Part shown: positions 11,866 through 23,768 of the stretch, in pieces | Position numbering within the stretch: the first letter of the stretch is position 1 | Layout of the letters: every line of letters starts with the position of its first letter | Origin: Synanceia verrucosa | Lineage: Eukaryota > Chordata > Actinopteri > Perciformes > Synanceiidae | Assembly: GCA_029721515.1 (NCBI GenBank) | Contig: CM056568.1 | Span: forward strand, 62,001-126,000 | Reading direction: 5' to 3' | DNA length: 64,000 nucleotides | Notes under the pieces: generated by a model | Databases searched by the model: none | Seen by the model: the letters and a program-made list of their open reading frames with translations, nothing else | What the model was told of the DNA's origin: nothing | Program-made: the position numbers and the translations under genes

Positions 11866-13556
11866 AAGCAGATTTACAAGCAGATCATACCATTTAACAG
11901 TAGTGGAAGAAGTATTTACATCTTTTAATTAAGTAAAAAGAGTAATACCACAGTGTATAAATAGTCCAACATTGAAAATTATAGCCTACTTGTTTGTGTA
12001 AAAAGTGAACAAATACGTTTTAATAATATATAGTGTTATATTACTGAGTCATAATCATTTATTATTATATACATAACCTTAATGTTACTTTAGGCTGTAG
12101 ATCAATAAAGTCTTACTTTTTTTAATTCTATAATAGTGCATCTTAATTGATTATATGTTGATTTATTAATCAAAGTTACTTAAAGTATCAGATGGTATGA
12201 TCTGCTTGTAATATGTAATATTTTAATACGAAAGTCACATTGGTTTCCTGTCTGATGCTGCCACACTGTAGTTAGCTTGACGAAGCTGCAGATAAACGAA
12301 ACAATGGTATCGTAACAAAATAAAATAAATTAAAAACAAGCAATAAAATAAAAAAAATATTTAATTATTAATATTTAATATCTCCTCTCCTACTTGGATT
12401 AATCTAAAAGAAGTGGATCAACATCAGTCGCTAGGATCTGAGCGACAATATTATCATGAGACATAAGTTGGCCAGACAACCCGTGAATATTAGCATGTAG
12501 ATGGTGCTAGCTAACCACTTTAGTTGTTAATGTGTAGATAATTTGGCTTTCTGTTCTCTTGTGAAATTTATTACTTTCTATGAATGTAAATGAATGTAAG
12601 ATTTTTCTATTTTAATTAAAAAAGAGAAAAACAATACGTTCACGATGCTGCAGAAATGTCCATTGCAACAAAATTGTATACTGAGGTGCAGTACTGGAGT
12701 AAATGTAAATGAAGCTGCTTTGTTGATGTTGCTCTCTGCAGGAAAAAAAGAGGAAAGGAAGTGCATCACTGCACAGGAACACGACGGACAAAGCCTGCTG
12801 GTACAACAACAGGAATAACAAATATAAGACATTACAAGGAGTAAATGACACTGGTTTCTTTTATGGCTCAAAAAGATCTGACCTAAACATTAAGGTTACT
12901 GTGAAATGCTAAATATCACTGTAAATCCTTCCAGGATGATGTTATTTATGTTAATTCATTGCCGCTCCTATCCAGCAGATGGCGCCACACAACAAAACAT
13001 TATACACTTGCCAGGTTGCCAAGAGATAATTTCAAATTCAAACTTTATCGTGATTTTAAAAAAAAATTGGCCGTCCACTGACAGCTCATAGCGCTATTCC
13101 CAGCGCTTTAAGGCACTACAGCGCATCGCGTCTGTCTACTGACAGCTCATAACGCTGTATCATTCATACCACATTCATGTACTGAGTCAGAGATGACACA
13201 CGAGCAGTTGCTTTACTTGGGGTTCAGTATCTTGCTCAAAGACACTTCGACATGCACCGGGGAGGACTCGAACCAGCGATCTTTCATCACTGATCAAGCC
13301 GCTCTACCCACTGAGCTGTAGCCGCCCCGGAATGCACAGTTGATCAAGTGACCTTTATAGCTGTCTGGCCAACTTATGTCTAATGATAATATTGTCGCTC
13401 AGATCCTAGCGACTGATGCTGATCCACTTCTTTAAGATTAATCCAAGTAGGAAAGGATATATTAAATATTAATGTTTTATTATTTTTTTTATTGTTTATT
13501 TTTAACTTGTTTCGTCACGATACCATTGTTTCGTTCATCTGCAGCTTTGTCAACAA
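11866..13556 (+). repeat. Fold-back repeat, unit 3
   Basis: Best-preserved unit. It begins CAAGCAGATCATACC and has a left inverted-repeat block at about 12,205-12,475 (from ATCTGCTTGTAATATG to GAGACATAAGTTGGCCAG). The matching reversed block is at about 13,360-13,556, ending TCATCTGCAGCTTTGTCAA. A unique middle (12,600-13,070) and a SINE (13,072-13,330) lie between. The terminal 90 bp or so that unit 2 has after AGCTT are missing; unrelated sequence starts at 13,557. The long inverted repeats with a captured SINE suggest a non-autonomous fold-back DNA transposon. No transposase is visible. Confidence 0.7.
13072..13330 (-). mobile_element. V-SINE-like SINE in unit 3
   Basis: Minus-strand SINE whose 5' end reads CCGGGGCGGCTACAGCTCAG from 13,330. 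The box A region is CTCAGTGGGTAGAGC; box B is near CTGGTTCGAGTCC. The GTCGAAGTGTCTTTGAGCAA core follows, then the tail with ATGAATGTGGTATGAATG. One base pair is missing in the anticodon-arm region compared with the copy at 56,413, so it is not a tRNA gene. Confidence 0.75.
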
Positions 13557-15152
13557 CTGCAGCAACAAAAAACAAAAAGTTTGATTACTCAGTTACGTAA
13601 AACCTCTGCATCATGTTAATTACGATTTAAGATATGAGCTTATCATATGAATTGTTATTGTATATGGTGTATACTGTTTTTCATATACTTCACATCAGTT
13701 ATTTCTTTGTGCAGCTTCAATAGACTAATCGTCTTTGACATGTGTATGTTCGGTTTGCGATTGCTTATGCCAACATTCACAAAACAGTTTCTTCTTCCCA
13801 AAAGTGACTGTGGTGACCAGGACGGAGGAGTGACAATCCTGCTTCAACAAGCTCCTCTACTCCTTCTGTGTCCACTCCCTGTTCTCCTCCCATGTCTACC
13901 TCTTCTACTCCTCCTGTGTCCACTTCCTGTTCTCCTCCCATGTCTACCTCCATTGCTCCTCCTGTGTCCACCTCCCTTGTTCTTCCTGTGTCCACCTCCC
14001 CTGCTCAACCAACTGGCGGAAAAGAAAATTAAGAAGGAATGCAGACACGAGTGGTATGTGTGTGTTTCTGTGACTCCAAACTGCATTTGAATTTACTTTG
14101 TCAGTCATTTAGTTAGACAGATCAGTTTCTTTCTAGCCTTTTCTCAGATGAAGGAACAGGACCTGCTTCAGTGTGATTTGATTGGGCAAGATCTCTACAA
14201 ATGATCACAAAATGCAACAGTAATTTTTATAGCAAGTCAAGTCATTGGATGATCATATAGTACCTCAACATAGTTAAGATAGAAGATGAGTAATGTAGGT
14301 ACCATGAGGATAGGTTCACAGTATTGCTAAGCTTAATACTCACATGTTCATATTTACAGTTCATGCAAAGAATTTTTGGTTGCTGTGATTATTCCTCATG
14401 TTCATACTATCTATAAATCATCCCCCTGATGATGGGAACACAGTAAAATTGTTTTAGTTATGGATGTATTTGTGGCCAGTATTTAGAGGAAAATAATCAT
14501 AAAATAATAATCATAACCAAGGATTACCTAAGCAGTAGCATGTTAGCATTGTTAAAGGACTTCAAAAATCATCAAATTGATCATTTTCAAAAAAATTAGC
14601 AAACGTGTGGTGGGTTGGGTAAATTTCCTTATCTCCAAACTGTCCTTCTTCCATGGCATGTTAGTGTAACGTCATCGAAAAAAAAAAGGTCCTGTTCAGG
14701 TCTTAACAGTTACCACTCATTTTTGTTGTTAGAAGTGTTAGGTTTATTTTGAACATTTTCCTCATGACAATATGGAGAAGATGTGTGTTAACAAATGATT
14801 AATATATTTTCATTCATTTCAGAATGTCCCATTCATCAAGGGTCAAGCATTTTCCAACCTACATAAAAATACTGAGGCAAAGAGTCAGGGAGGTTTGTTT
14901 CAAGAAGCATAAGAAATTACTGATGATGAAAATAGGTCTTTGGAAGCAGATATTGTAATTGTCCCAGCAGAAGTAAGTCAGAGTGCTTTGATCAAAAAGA
15001 GAGTGTCAGTGTTTAGCCACATTGCCCTTTTTTATTTGAAATCACTTGGACTTCAGCTTGTATTTACTGTTCATTTTTTAAAGAAAATAAATTATTAATT
15101 CATAAAAATTTTGGAATTACTAATTTTACCTTGTGTTTTTTTGTCTTGTTAA
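13557..15152. other. Left-flank segment absent beside the right arm
   Basis: This 1.6-kb piece lies between fold-back unit 3 and the left arm. Beside the right arm the fold-back unit follows the arm directly. It contains the minisatellite at 13,851-14,010. At about 14,822-14,970, between a pyrimidine-rich AG and GTAAGT, an open block reads NVPFIKGQAFSNLHKNTEAK and onward with one internal TAA, which could be a decayed exon. Another acceptor-like tract precedes 15,153. I do not recognise the protein. Confidence 0.4.
13851..14010. repeat. Ser/Thr/Pro-type minisatellite
   Basis: Short degenerate tandem units of about 33 bp, each containing CTCCT(C/G)TGTCCAC and alternating with CTCCCATGTCTACCTC. 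One plus-strand frame reads a mucin-like PPVSTS / PPMSTS repeat ending in TGGKEN and a stop. The minus strand reads EVDTGG / EVDMGGEQ. Both are open because of the repeat, and nothing shows which, if either, is translated. Confidence 0.7.
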
Positions 15153-15253
15153 GGGCTGTGTCGAGGTGTTGGTACAGTGGCAACCTTGCTCTGCATGGTG
15201 TGTATGTTTTCTGAAGTTTACTGTACTGATGGTGATTGGGTTAGAGGAACTGA

Positions 15254-15318
15254 ACTATCCATCCATCCATTATCTACCGCTTATCCTCTTTGGGTCGCGG
15301 GGGGGCTGGAGCCTAGGA
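15254..15318 (+). mobile_element. Tiny SINE tail insertion (shared by both arms)
   Basis: The 3' end of the tRNA-headed SINE found elsewhere here, in antisense (CCATCCATTATCTACCGC to GGGCTGGAGCCT), flanked by direct copies of GGAACTGAACTA. The right arm has the same insertion at about 55,963-56,028, so it predates separation of the arms. Confidence 0.7.
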
Positions 15319-15452
15319 ACTGAACTAACAAAATATAAATATTTCTATCAACTTAAACTGCAGTATGATTGGCGACAGCAAAGTCTGTTTGTCAAGCAGT
15401 CTACAAAAGGTGTCAAATACTGTTTGAGCAGTGTAGTGTATCGGATTTAAAA

Positions 15453-18067
15453 CAGAAAAAAAAGTAAATTTATTTTTTGGGTGACATTAAAGGAATGGGA
15501 ACATTATACATTAACTCAAAATAAACAATTTATCCTATATTAGGAGCATACTCATCTTTTATTATATAAATTTATTGAAATGCAGTTTTATCCCTCAGTA
15601 ACTTGTTAGTTACACAGTTACATCCTCAAATAATGGGCTTAAACTTTAATTTTAGGGTATTTTGATGATAATACATATCTGAAGACTCCATGTTTTATTG
15701 TAAGTTGTACAGTGTTAGCATGGTACATATTTCAAATGTTAGAATGTGAAAGTAATGATTTCTGCCATCTCTCTGTTTGTCTTACAGTGGAGCAAAGTGG
15801 AAAAACTCATGGGAGCCAAAAGACAGTGTTGAGAGTTGACACCATAATGTGTTGCTAAATTGTTTTCAGTGTTGGAAGGGTGTTAAAAAATGTTTTAGGT
15901 AACCATATACATTAAGTTTTACTCTTCAATATGTCATTTTGTTAGATTGTTATTGTTGTTGATTGATATTGTTGATGTTATATTATTATTATTTCATGTC
16001 ATTTCTGATAGGTATCAGATCTGTCAAGTGAACTGCTCTATTTATTGCATAACCTCAGTTTTTATATCTGGATAGATATGTAATAAAACCATAATGAAAA
16101 TCAACATATACCGGTTGCTTGCTGTGTTCCTTCTTATACATAACAGTTGTATTATTGTTTATAATTTGTATATTAACAACCTAAATAGGTGCACTTTTCA
16201 ATGTATTTTATGATATTTTTAGCCCTCTGAGAAGAATCTGTATACTTGAGGAACAAGTATGGTGTAACACCTGAGATCACATAAATTCAGATGAAGCCAC
16301 CTAGAATTGTTCACTTTTGTTCTTACTACAAGAATACAGTAACTTCAGCTGACAGCTGACTTCATGATAATAACAAGACATAAATGGATCCTGCTTTGAA
16401 ATTTTGACCTTTGAACCTTGATAAGGTCAAACCCTATTTATATAAAATATGATGTTGATAATGGGGAGAAAATGGGTATAAACTGACCCAAAATGTGAAG
16501 TATGATTGTGTATAGGCCAATCATCAATATCTTAAACACTTTAGCTAGTAAATACCCCTGAAAACATGTTTTTTTCTGATTTTATCCAAGTTGGCCCTGA
16601 TAAAGGTCTGAGAAACTACATCTGAAAGGGGCTGGCTTGGAGCAAGATGAAAAATTCTACTTTGTCGTAGGACAACAGTGAATACATCGTTGGAAAGGTC
16701 TCGGCCTGGAGACTAACATATATCAGTGTGAAATCTGTGTGAGGTTCCTGCACCTCAGGAGTGACCTTTGAACCTTGAAATTGAGACACATGAAGACTTA
16801 CAGGACAGCAACAAAATATGTCAGAAACATGATGTCAACAGTTTTGGAAAGCTCTTGACCTCCTCTACCATAACAGAGGGTAATCCAACAGGGCGCACCA
16901 CTGTATGGGGTCAAAACCCAGAAAAACACAATTTTCCCTTCTAAATAATAAGAAATATCAAATTTGACCAAAATATGTGCTTTCCAATCTCAAAAAGCTT
17001 TGAAGTGACTTCATGATTCCTTGTAACCTTGTCACATAATAGGAAAACATATTAGAACTACAAAACATCTGGCGAAACACATGTCTGCAAATTGTAGTTC
17101 TTCAAGCATTCTTCCAGGTTAGGGTTAAGTTGTGACATTAGTCTTTGTAAAATATCTATTTTAACAGAACAAAAATGAACCATATCATGTATGTTTATAC
17201 TTTGAGAAGACGTTTACGTCATAAAAACATTAACCTAAACATTTAATAATGCTATTTTAGCACTTACTCCAGTCGCTCTGTTTCACGACTGAAGAGGGTA
17301 CGTTCAAAGGCAGAATTGATTCTGCAATGTTTGAAAACAGTACTCCTGAGGCACGTGACTTGGATCTATTTTTGTTGTTGTGGAGTGATAATGTGGTTTA
17401 AAGTTTGTTTAAATATTATGTGGCTTCCCACCAAGATGATACCTCATACAGGTCAATCAATCAGATCGATTAATAATAAACGCTCGTAGCTAAACACTGC
17501 AGCTAGTGAACATACCCCAAGAGAGCAGTGAGACAATAGAACATATCGTCCCCGTTCGTCCCTGTGTAGTCTGAATAGGTTTCATTGACAATTCGCCTTT
17601 ACATGTAGCCTTTGGGCTTCATTTTCCTTTTTAATGTGCAAATAGACTCTATAATAATAAATAATAATGATAATAATATAAACGTTAGACGGGTTTCAAA
17701 CAAAAGACACAGCAGAAGTGGATTAAACTGACATGTATTTATTCCTGATGTCACGGTTTATGTTTGCACATTTCAGGACAGAAAAAACAACAATAATAAT
17801 AATAATAATAATAATAATACAATAAATGCTCCTCCAGACATATTCAAGAATAAACCTGTCTGTCCAGATGTGTTGACATCACACATTAGAAACCATATCC
17901 ACATACCATATCACACCATACATGAATTTATATGTGCCGGCCTTCCACTGGACGTGATGCAGATCACTGCTCTGCTCTGGCACCACCCCTCACCACCAGG
18001 CCAGTCAGGTTCTAGCCCTTGCATAGTAGCTTGACTGTAAACAACAACTTTCAATAATGCAGCCAAA
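15453..18067. other. Non-coding part of left arm, 3' to the KDZ-like gene
   Basis: No coding region seen. It holds a short (AAT)n array near 17,792-17,820. It also holds two copies of TGACCTTTGAACC at 16,405 and 16,762, which read as a DR1-type nuclear-receptor half-site pair (GGTTCA-A-AGGTCA on the other strand). These are mirrored in the right arm at 54,870 and 54,513. A TTTATT at 17,738 (AATAAA on the minus strand) could be the poly(A) signal of the KDZ-like gene, about 330 bp past its stop. Confidence 0.5.
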
Positions 18068-21000
18068 CTACAGTTCTTCCTCTGAAAGTTCTGAACTGCT
18101 GCTGTCCTCTTCACAGTCCTCCACACTTTCTTCCAGCATAAAAAAACTGATGTCTGTGTCAGCACGGCCATAGGTGCTGGTGACTGCGTTCATTTTCTTT
18201 TGTAGAATGTCTTTCTTCTGTAAAAGACAACAGCGCAGTCCCTTGTATCTGGCCTCTGTCATATCTGTAGGAGCAACTTGACTGAAAAGTGAAGAAAAAA
18301 AATGACTTAAAATTAGGCAGATGAAGTTGGAAATGTGATGCAGTTAGAATGCCCAACTCTGTCGCTGTTTCTATGTAAAAAAAAAAAAAAACTAACAAAA
18401 AGTGAGCTGGATTTGCGATTAAAAAGGCCTCCAGATTTGATAAATGTCAGTCACTGGGAATACGCTCCCCTTTTACAGAGTATATTTGTAGAACATACTG
18501 TGGTTCTTGATGTTCTCTTCAGTGTGATGAAGGAGGTTGTCTAGCTTGTCCAATGCCTTTCGCAGGTACTGATAATGCTGGGTCATCTCCTTCACAATGA
18601 TCGGTTTCTCCTCTTCCATACGCCTGACCAGCATGATCTGGTCAAAAAGTCGCCTCTTCAAACAGAGGCTCAGCACTATTTTGGAAAAGAGATGCGGCAG
18701 AATCAAAACATTTAAACATGTTCCACCATAATCACACAGTAATCTCAGTGTTGATGGTATGTGGCTCACTAATATTTAATTGGTGGCTGGAATTACAGCT
18801 CATTATAAAAAACAGCTTCAAATTCTATGGATATTTTCTGTCTGTAGTGGTTTGACCAGGGGCAAGGCTCAGCTCTCATGGGATGGGTTTTTGGTATTTG
18901 TTGATAGACTTTTTTGATAGAATTTCTTATCAGTTTTACAGCTGATAATTTTATCATCTTCAAAAATCCAATTTGTTGTTGTTGTTGTTGTCATACTACT
19001 GCTATGTTTTTCTATATACTTTGCACTGTATGTTAAACCAATGTTCACAGCTCAATGTTAAAATGATGACACAAAAATACTACTAAGATCAATCATCAAC
19101 TGAATTTTGTTATTTTCTAAACCACACAAATGCAACACTTTGCTTACCATCTCCTTGTGCTTCCCAAGGCAGAACTACATCATCAGAGAGACTGCATGCT
19201 GCCTCTGTGTCAATCTTCTCCTCACAGGCAGCAACAGTGTTGTACTGCATGATCCTCTCTCGCAGTTTCTTCTCCAGTTCACCTAGTCTCCTCCGTTTCC
19301 GTTGCCTTGTTTGATTGCTCTCTGTTTGGTTAAAAAGTATTATTAGTAAGAACGACACAAAACCATAATTTGTTGATTTAATACTAAATACCATTTTGTC
19401 GATAGAGATCATGCTTCTTCCTTCTGAGGAATAGATGATCTCATCGATCTCTTTCTGGAGTTCTTCCTGGCTGCTATGAGTCCCATGTTTCTCTAGAAAA
19501 ACAGAAACAAGCAGATTTAAAAAACCAAATGTCACCAAATGAATGACAATACCAAACCAACACACCAGCGACCACGTTACTTACCAGTTGCTGCCCACTT
19601 CATCACATCTTCCACCCACCGCTCTGTGTCATCTGTAGAGATGTGAAATTCGTGCTGGAGACGGTGAAGATTTGCAGCTTCAATTTTTGCTCTCTGTGTA
19701 GTCTATTTATATTGTTTTCAAAAGAAAAAATACAATGTGAGAAGACTTTTTATTCAATTGTCTATTTGCTGTTGAAAAACGCTTAGTCCTTTTCAGTCTA
19801 CATGTCAAAGTATCCTTGGGAAAACCCCATATTGCTGTATGCGTTTCGAGTGGTTGCAAACAGGAGAAAGCTATGCTATAGTAATGCAGTCAATTTAACC
19901 ATGAAATGACAGATGTGAATGTTAAAATACAGTGAAAACTTCTTACTTTGACAAATCGCTTTGCCAGTGTCTTGTAGAGGCTCTCCACCTTCCTGTTGTT
20001 CCATCCTATGGCAAGCATCGTTATCATATCTGCTCTGCCTGTACAAACAATACAGAAAAGATGCAAATTCAAATCAATGTTTTCATCTGGTGCTATGTCA
20101 AAGCATGGCATTTTATTTGTTTAACCAACCTGACTTGGTCATGTATTTTGTGGTCAGAGCTGCCCTTGAGAGAAAGCTGTTGACTTGCTCCACCTCCTCA
20201 CCAACAGTATTTCCTGCACCATCCTGGTTTCTGCCACCCCACCTCACCTGCTCCAAAATAAACACCCATACACACAAATATATGCACTAGTTATACACTT
20301 CATGTATTTACTCTCCTGCATACACCCCAGATATATCTGACCAATACGTGGAGATAATGGAGTTTGCATGTTCTCCCCGTGTCTGCGTGGGTTCTCTCCG
20401 GGTACTCCGGCTTCCTCCCACCATCCAAAAACATGCATGGGGATTAGGTTAATTGGCTAATTTAACTTGACCGTAGGTGTGAATGTGAGTGTGAATGGTT
20501 GTCTGTCTCTGTGTGCCCTGCGATGAGGTGGCGACTTGTCCAGGGTGTACCCTGCCTTCCGCCCTAAGACAGCTGGGATAGGCTCCAGCCCCCCTGCGAC
20601 CCTATGAGGATAAGCGGTAGATAATGGATGGATGGACGTGGAGATAATGTTCTCACATGATTGGAATTTTTCCTCTGTGTGAAAAGAAGCTAAACCAAGA
20701 AGAAAACACCTCAATTTACAAACTCATTAACTGATGGAGGCCAGAACAAACCAACTGTTAGTGTAAAAACTCCATTTGAATTTGCATCCTAAAATAACGC
20801 AATAAGTAAATTCATAAAGTCTAAAATGTTACCATTTGACAAGGGGTAACAAAATATTAAGTGATTGATGTGGTCACTCTTCTTATAACACAAACTTTTA
20901 ACTTGCACACTGTACCTCACATTTGCCAGTATGAGCCTTGGCATGCATTACAGAAAGAAAAGGCCTCATCACTGTGAGTGGTTGGAGCTCAGGCAACTTC

Positions 21001-22844
21001 TCTGCCATCTTCTCCAAATATGGCCAATACCTGTAATGAGAAAACCACGTAGTGTTTGGGTGCATACTGACATAATGATAAGGAGACAAATCAGGGGAAG
21101 TCACCAGTGAATTATCTGTTGCCAACCAAGGAACAACGTTGCAAAATTAATAATTATGCAAATCATGCCTTATAACTGCTGAACGTGGAGGTGATACCAC
21201 AAAAGCCATATCAACTTTCAAAGGTATGATTTTAGCCCTGGTGTTCCTAACTGTAACAAATTAACACAGTGTAAAATACAAGTGAAAACATCTGATATGA
21301 CTTGGCGAGAGTCAAGGTTACCTGCAAGTGAGGTCCATACAGAAGAAGGTTATGCTTGCAGCTTCAGCCAGCTCCTTCTGCAGGAACAACGGGTAGGCAT
21401 ATATTTCACCACGCTCGTGATTTAAGCCTTGCAGCAAGACTCCATGTCTGCAAACAGCAATTTCCAGGCCCTCCTCATCCACCTTGGCCCTGGACTTCTG
21501 TGAGGTTTCTCGCCCTGCTGTAAATGTTGCAGGGCCACAGACATCATGACCACTCCTCTGAAAGGAGATACAATCTGTTACATGTAGGCTGGAAACAAGT
21601 AAAAAATAAAGAAGGGGAATATCGTTGGATAAAACCTTACAATCGTCAATTGGCTTCTTATCTGGTCAACAAAGGCAGACACTTTGGCATCGTGTGCAAT
21701 GAACAGTCCATCAAAGAGTAGTGATTCATCTGTCCTGTAAAATTAGAAGAATTTCCTTGTTTTAATTACAGTCTTTATGTCGCCTGTGGAAATTACGATT
21801 TACTTCCACTGACCCTTTTGATTTCTTGAAGCGGTAGTGCTTTCTGTTACCATCTGCAGATACAGCAAGCATGTCTGGTGTGCATGCAGGGCACTTGAAG
21901 GGCTCGACCAGGCACAGATGCTCTTTTCTCCAATTGCAGAAGGAAAATTCGCGATACACCCTGTGAAATGAATCACCACCTATACTGCCCATCTGAAAAG
22001 AATGGCAAGGATGTCAATTAAAAACTTTGCAGTTTGGAATTCAGAATTTTGAATGACAAGAGTTCTTACCCGTCCTGTGCGTTGGGCCCGATGTTCAAGC
22101 ATTTGGACAAATGCTTTTTGGGACGTAGCTGGGCTGGCCAACTTCACCTGCTCAAATGATGTAAAGACATCAAATTTGAACAGTATTTGGCAGCTTGCTT
22201 TTGCTGGGCAGTATCTGCAACTAATCAGGTCAATGATCGCTGGGGTCCACTTGCAAGAGCAATGTGGGCAACACACAGTAGGCAGACACAGATTGTATGG
22301 ACCTGAAAACAAAAGTACATCTGTCATTTCACAAATATACGTAAGAAACAGGACAAAGTGATTACAGTGAGCCACTATCACACTGTGATGGGATACAAAA
22401 AGTAGAAGGAAGTGACAACATACCATTGATAGTCACCAAGATAGTCTGTTTTCCTGGAATGACGATAAAGTCTTGGTCTCGGCCACAGGAGCAGATTTGT
22501 GTTGGTGGAGGAATCGGCAGCAGATATACTAGAGTAATGAAAATTTCAGAAATGAACACCTGTACATATAGTCAAATAATAAAACACTTATGACACTGTA
22601 TAGTGCAGTGTAGTGCATTTTATAGTGTATAGTGTAGTGCATTTTATGGAAACAGAAAAAAACTGCTACATCTTTTGAATATACCTTGTTCGACCAGTTT
22701 ATAATGACCTCTTTCATCCATCTTCAATGAGCATGTGGGAGGGATGTGTTTATAAAAACTATCAATCATGACTTCTCTGTCATGAAAGACAAGTTTTTTG
22801 TGGACCACTGAGTCACATGCTGCGCAGAGAAACTGCCAACTCAT
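18068..22844 (-). pseudogene. KDZ-like transposase gene, left copy (14 exons, one frameshift)
   Basis: Exons (minus): 22,844-22,685; 22,528-22,424; 22,302-22,070; 21,992-21,814; 21,734-21,641; 21,557-21,322; 21,030-20,916; 20,247-20,130; 20,038-19,947; 19,702-19,585; 19,492-19,392; 19,321-19,148; 18,675-18,499; 18,264-18,068. All are flanked by AG and GT with matching phases, for about 699 residues. Features in order: a Cys-rich start (MSWQFLCAACDSVVH), CPHCSCKW and CRYCPAKASC zinc-type pairs, FKCPAC, VSADGNRKHYRF, then FFCMDLTCRYWPYLEKM, HAKAHTGKCE, and WGGRNQDGAGNTVGEEVEQV with NSFLSRAALTTKYMTKS. The D, D and GEExEQ residues and the H-x3-H-x3-C block fit the Kyakuja-Dileera-Zisupton transposases (PF18758), named from memory. 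The acidic tail ends SEEEL. Exon 11 lacks one C at about 19,423 and shifts frame, the only lesion I see. The start ATG is the first in frame; upstream exons are possible. Confidence 0.8.
20360..20635 (+). mobile_element. 5'-truncated tRNA-headed SINE, left arm only
   Basis: Same family as 42,503-42,858 but starting inside it at GAGTTTGCATGTTCTCC and ending ATGGATGGATGG. It is flanked by perfect 14-bp direct repeats ACGTGGAGATAATG (20,346-20,359 and 20,636-20,649). The right arm has the uninterrupted single site (CATTATCTCCACGT near 50,535-50,548). This is a clean target-primed insertion in the intron between KDZ exons 7 and 8, made after the arms separated. Confidence 0.92.
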
Positions 22845-23097
22845 TCTGTATCAAAGTCCTTGACAACGTGTCTCCTCCTTGAGTCTTAAATACACCCTCC
22901 TGTGTTAACTCTGTATGGGGATTCACTCACACCCTGTGTGTCTGATCTCTCATCTCTGTTCTGCAGACATATTAAAGCAACTCTTTCGACAACTGAATCA
23001 GTGAAATTGTTTATTGTACTATCTCATGTAGAAAAGAACCCTGTGGAAATTAGACCATCCTGACAGAGAATTTCCACTACACTGGCCAGTACGTTCT

Positions 23098-23768
23098 GTA
23101 AGAACTTGGCAAAAACACAGGAAGAAAAAAACCAAATGCTCGACTCAAAGCAAAGTAACAACAAAGGCTTTATTAACAGAACAGAAAACAACGGTACAGG
23201 GAGGGATTGATACTCTAACCTGGCTACCTGGAAACATAAACATCCAACATGGCTATCAAAATTACAACATAAACATCAAAGCACAGCTATGAAAATTACA
23301 ACAGAAAATACCCTGGCACGGGCTAATCCTAGCTACTAAGAACTGCAGGGGAAAAAGGAGAACTAAGGACGCTCACAAATGGTGAGGTAAAAAGGGCAAA
23401 GCTACTAACAAAAAGCGCTCACAAATGTGTGAGGATGAATCTAAGTAAAGAGAACACTAAAACACAGAGGACTGACTACACTGGCAGATATACACGAGAA
23501 AGACAATCAAAAACTAAGAAACAGCTCGATGAACAGACAAACTCTGACAAAGGAAGGGGAAACCTGACAAGAAGCGATGACGTGGAAAATGGCTGGTAGA
23601 CTCGGTTCATGGACACAAAATGTACTGGCACAAAACAAAGGGTGACGCAGACATATATACACTAGGTAATGGGGAACAGCTGGAAACAATCAGGGGCGGG
23701 GCTGAAACACAGGGCAAATTACTTTTTAGCAGAAATGAAACACCAAAAAAGTGGGCTACAGTTTCACA
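23098..23768 (-). mobile_element. Solo-LTR-like block in left arm
   Basis: On the minus strand it begins TGTGAAACTGTAGCCC and ends CCAAGTTCTTACA, so TG...CA termini. Inside are a GC-box-like and TATA-like promoter segment (CCCCGCCCCTGATTG, TATATATG) and an AATAAAG poly(A) signal before TTTGTTGTTACTTTGC. No gag or pol lies next to it. No clear target duplication was found, so the ends are tentative. It lies upstream of KDZ exon 1 on the same strand and could supply a promoter (inference). Confidence 0.55.

Noticed and set aside
13777..14086. Acidic repeat protein on the minus strand (EVDTGG / EVDMGG units)
   Set aside because: No start context or splice support; it is the reverse reading of the 33-bp minisatellite.
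18159..22559. Many separate small genes in the arms
   Set aside because: They are exons plus read-through intron pieces of the single 14-exon KDZ-like gene, as shown by phase-consistent GT-AG borders and mirrored positions.
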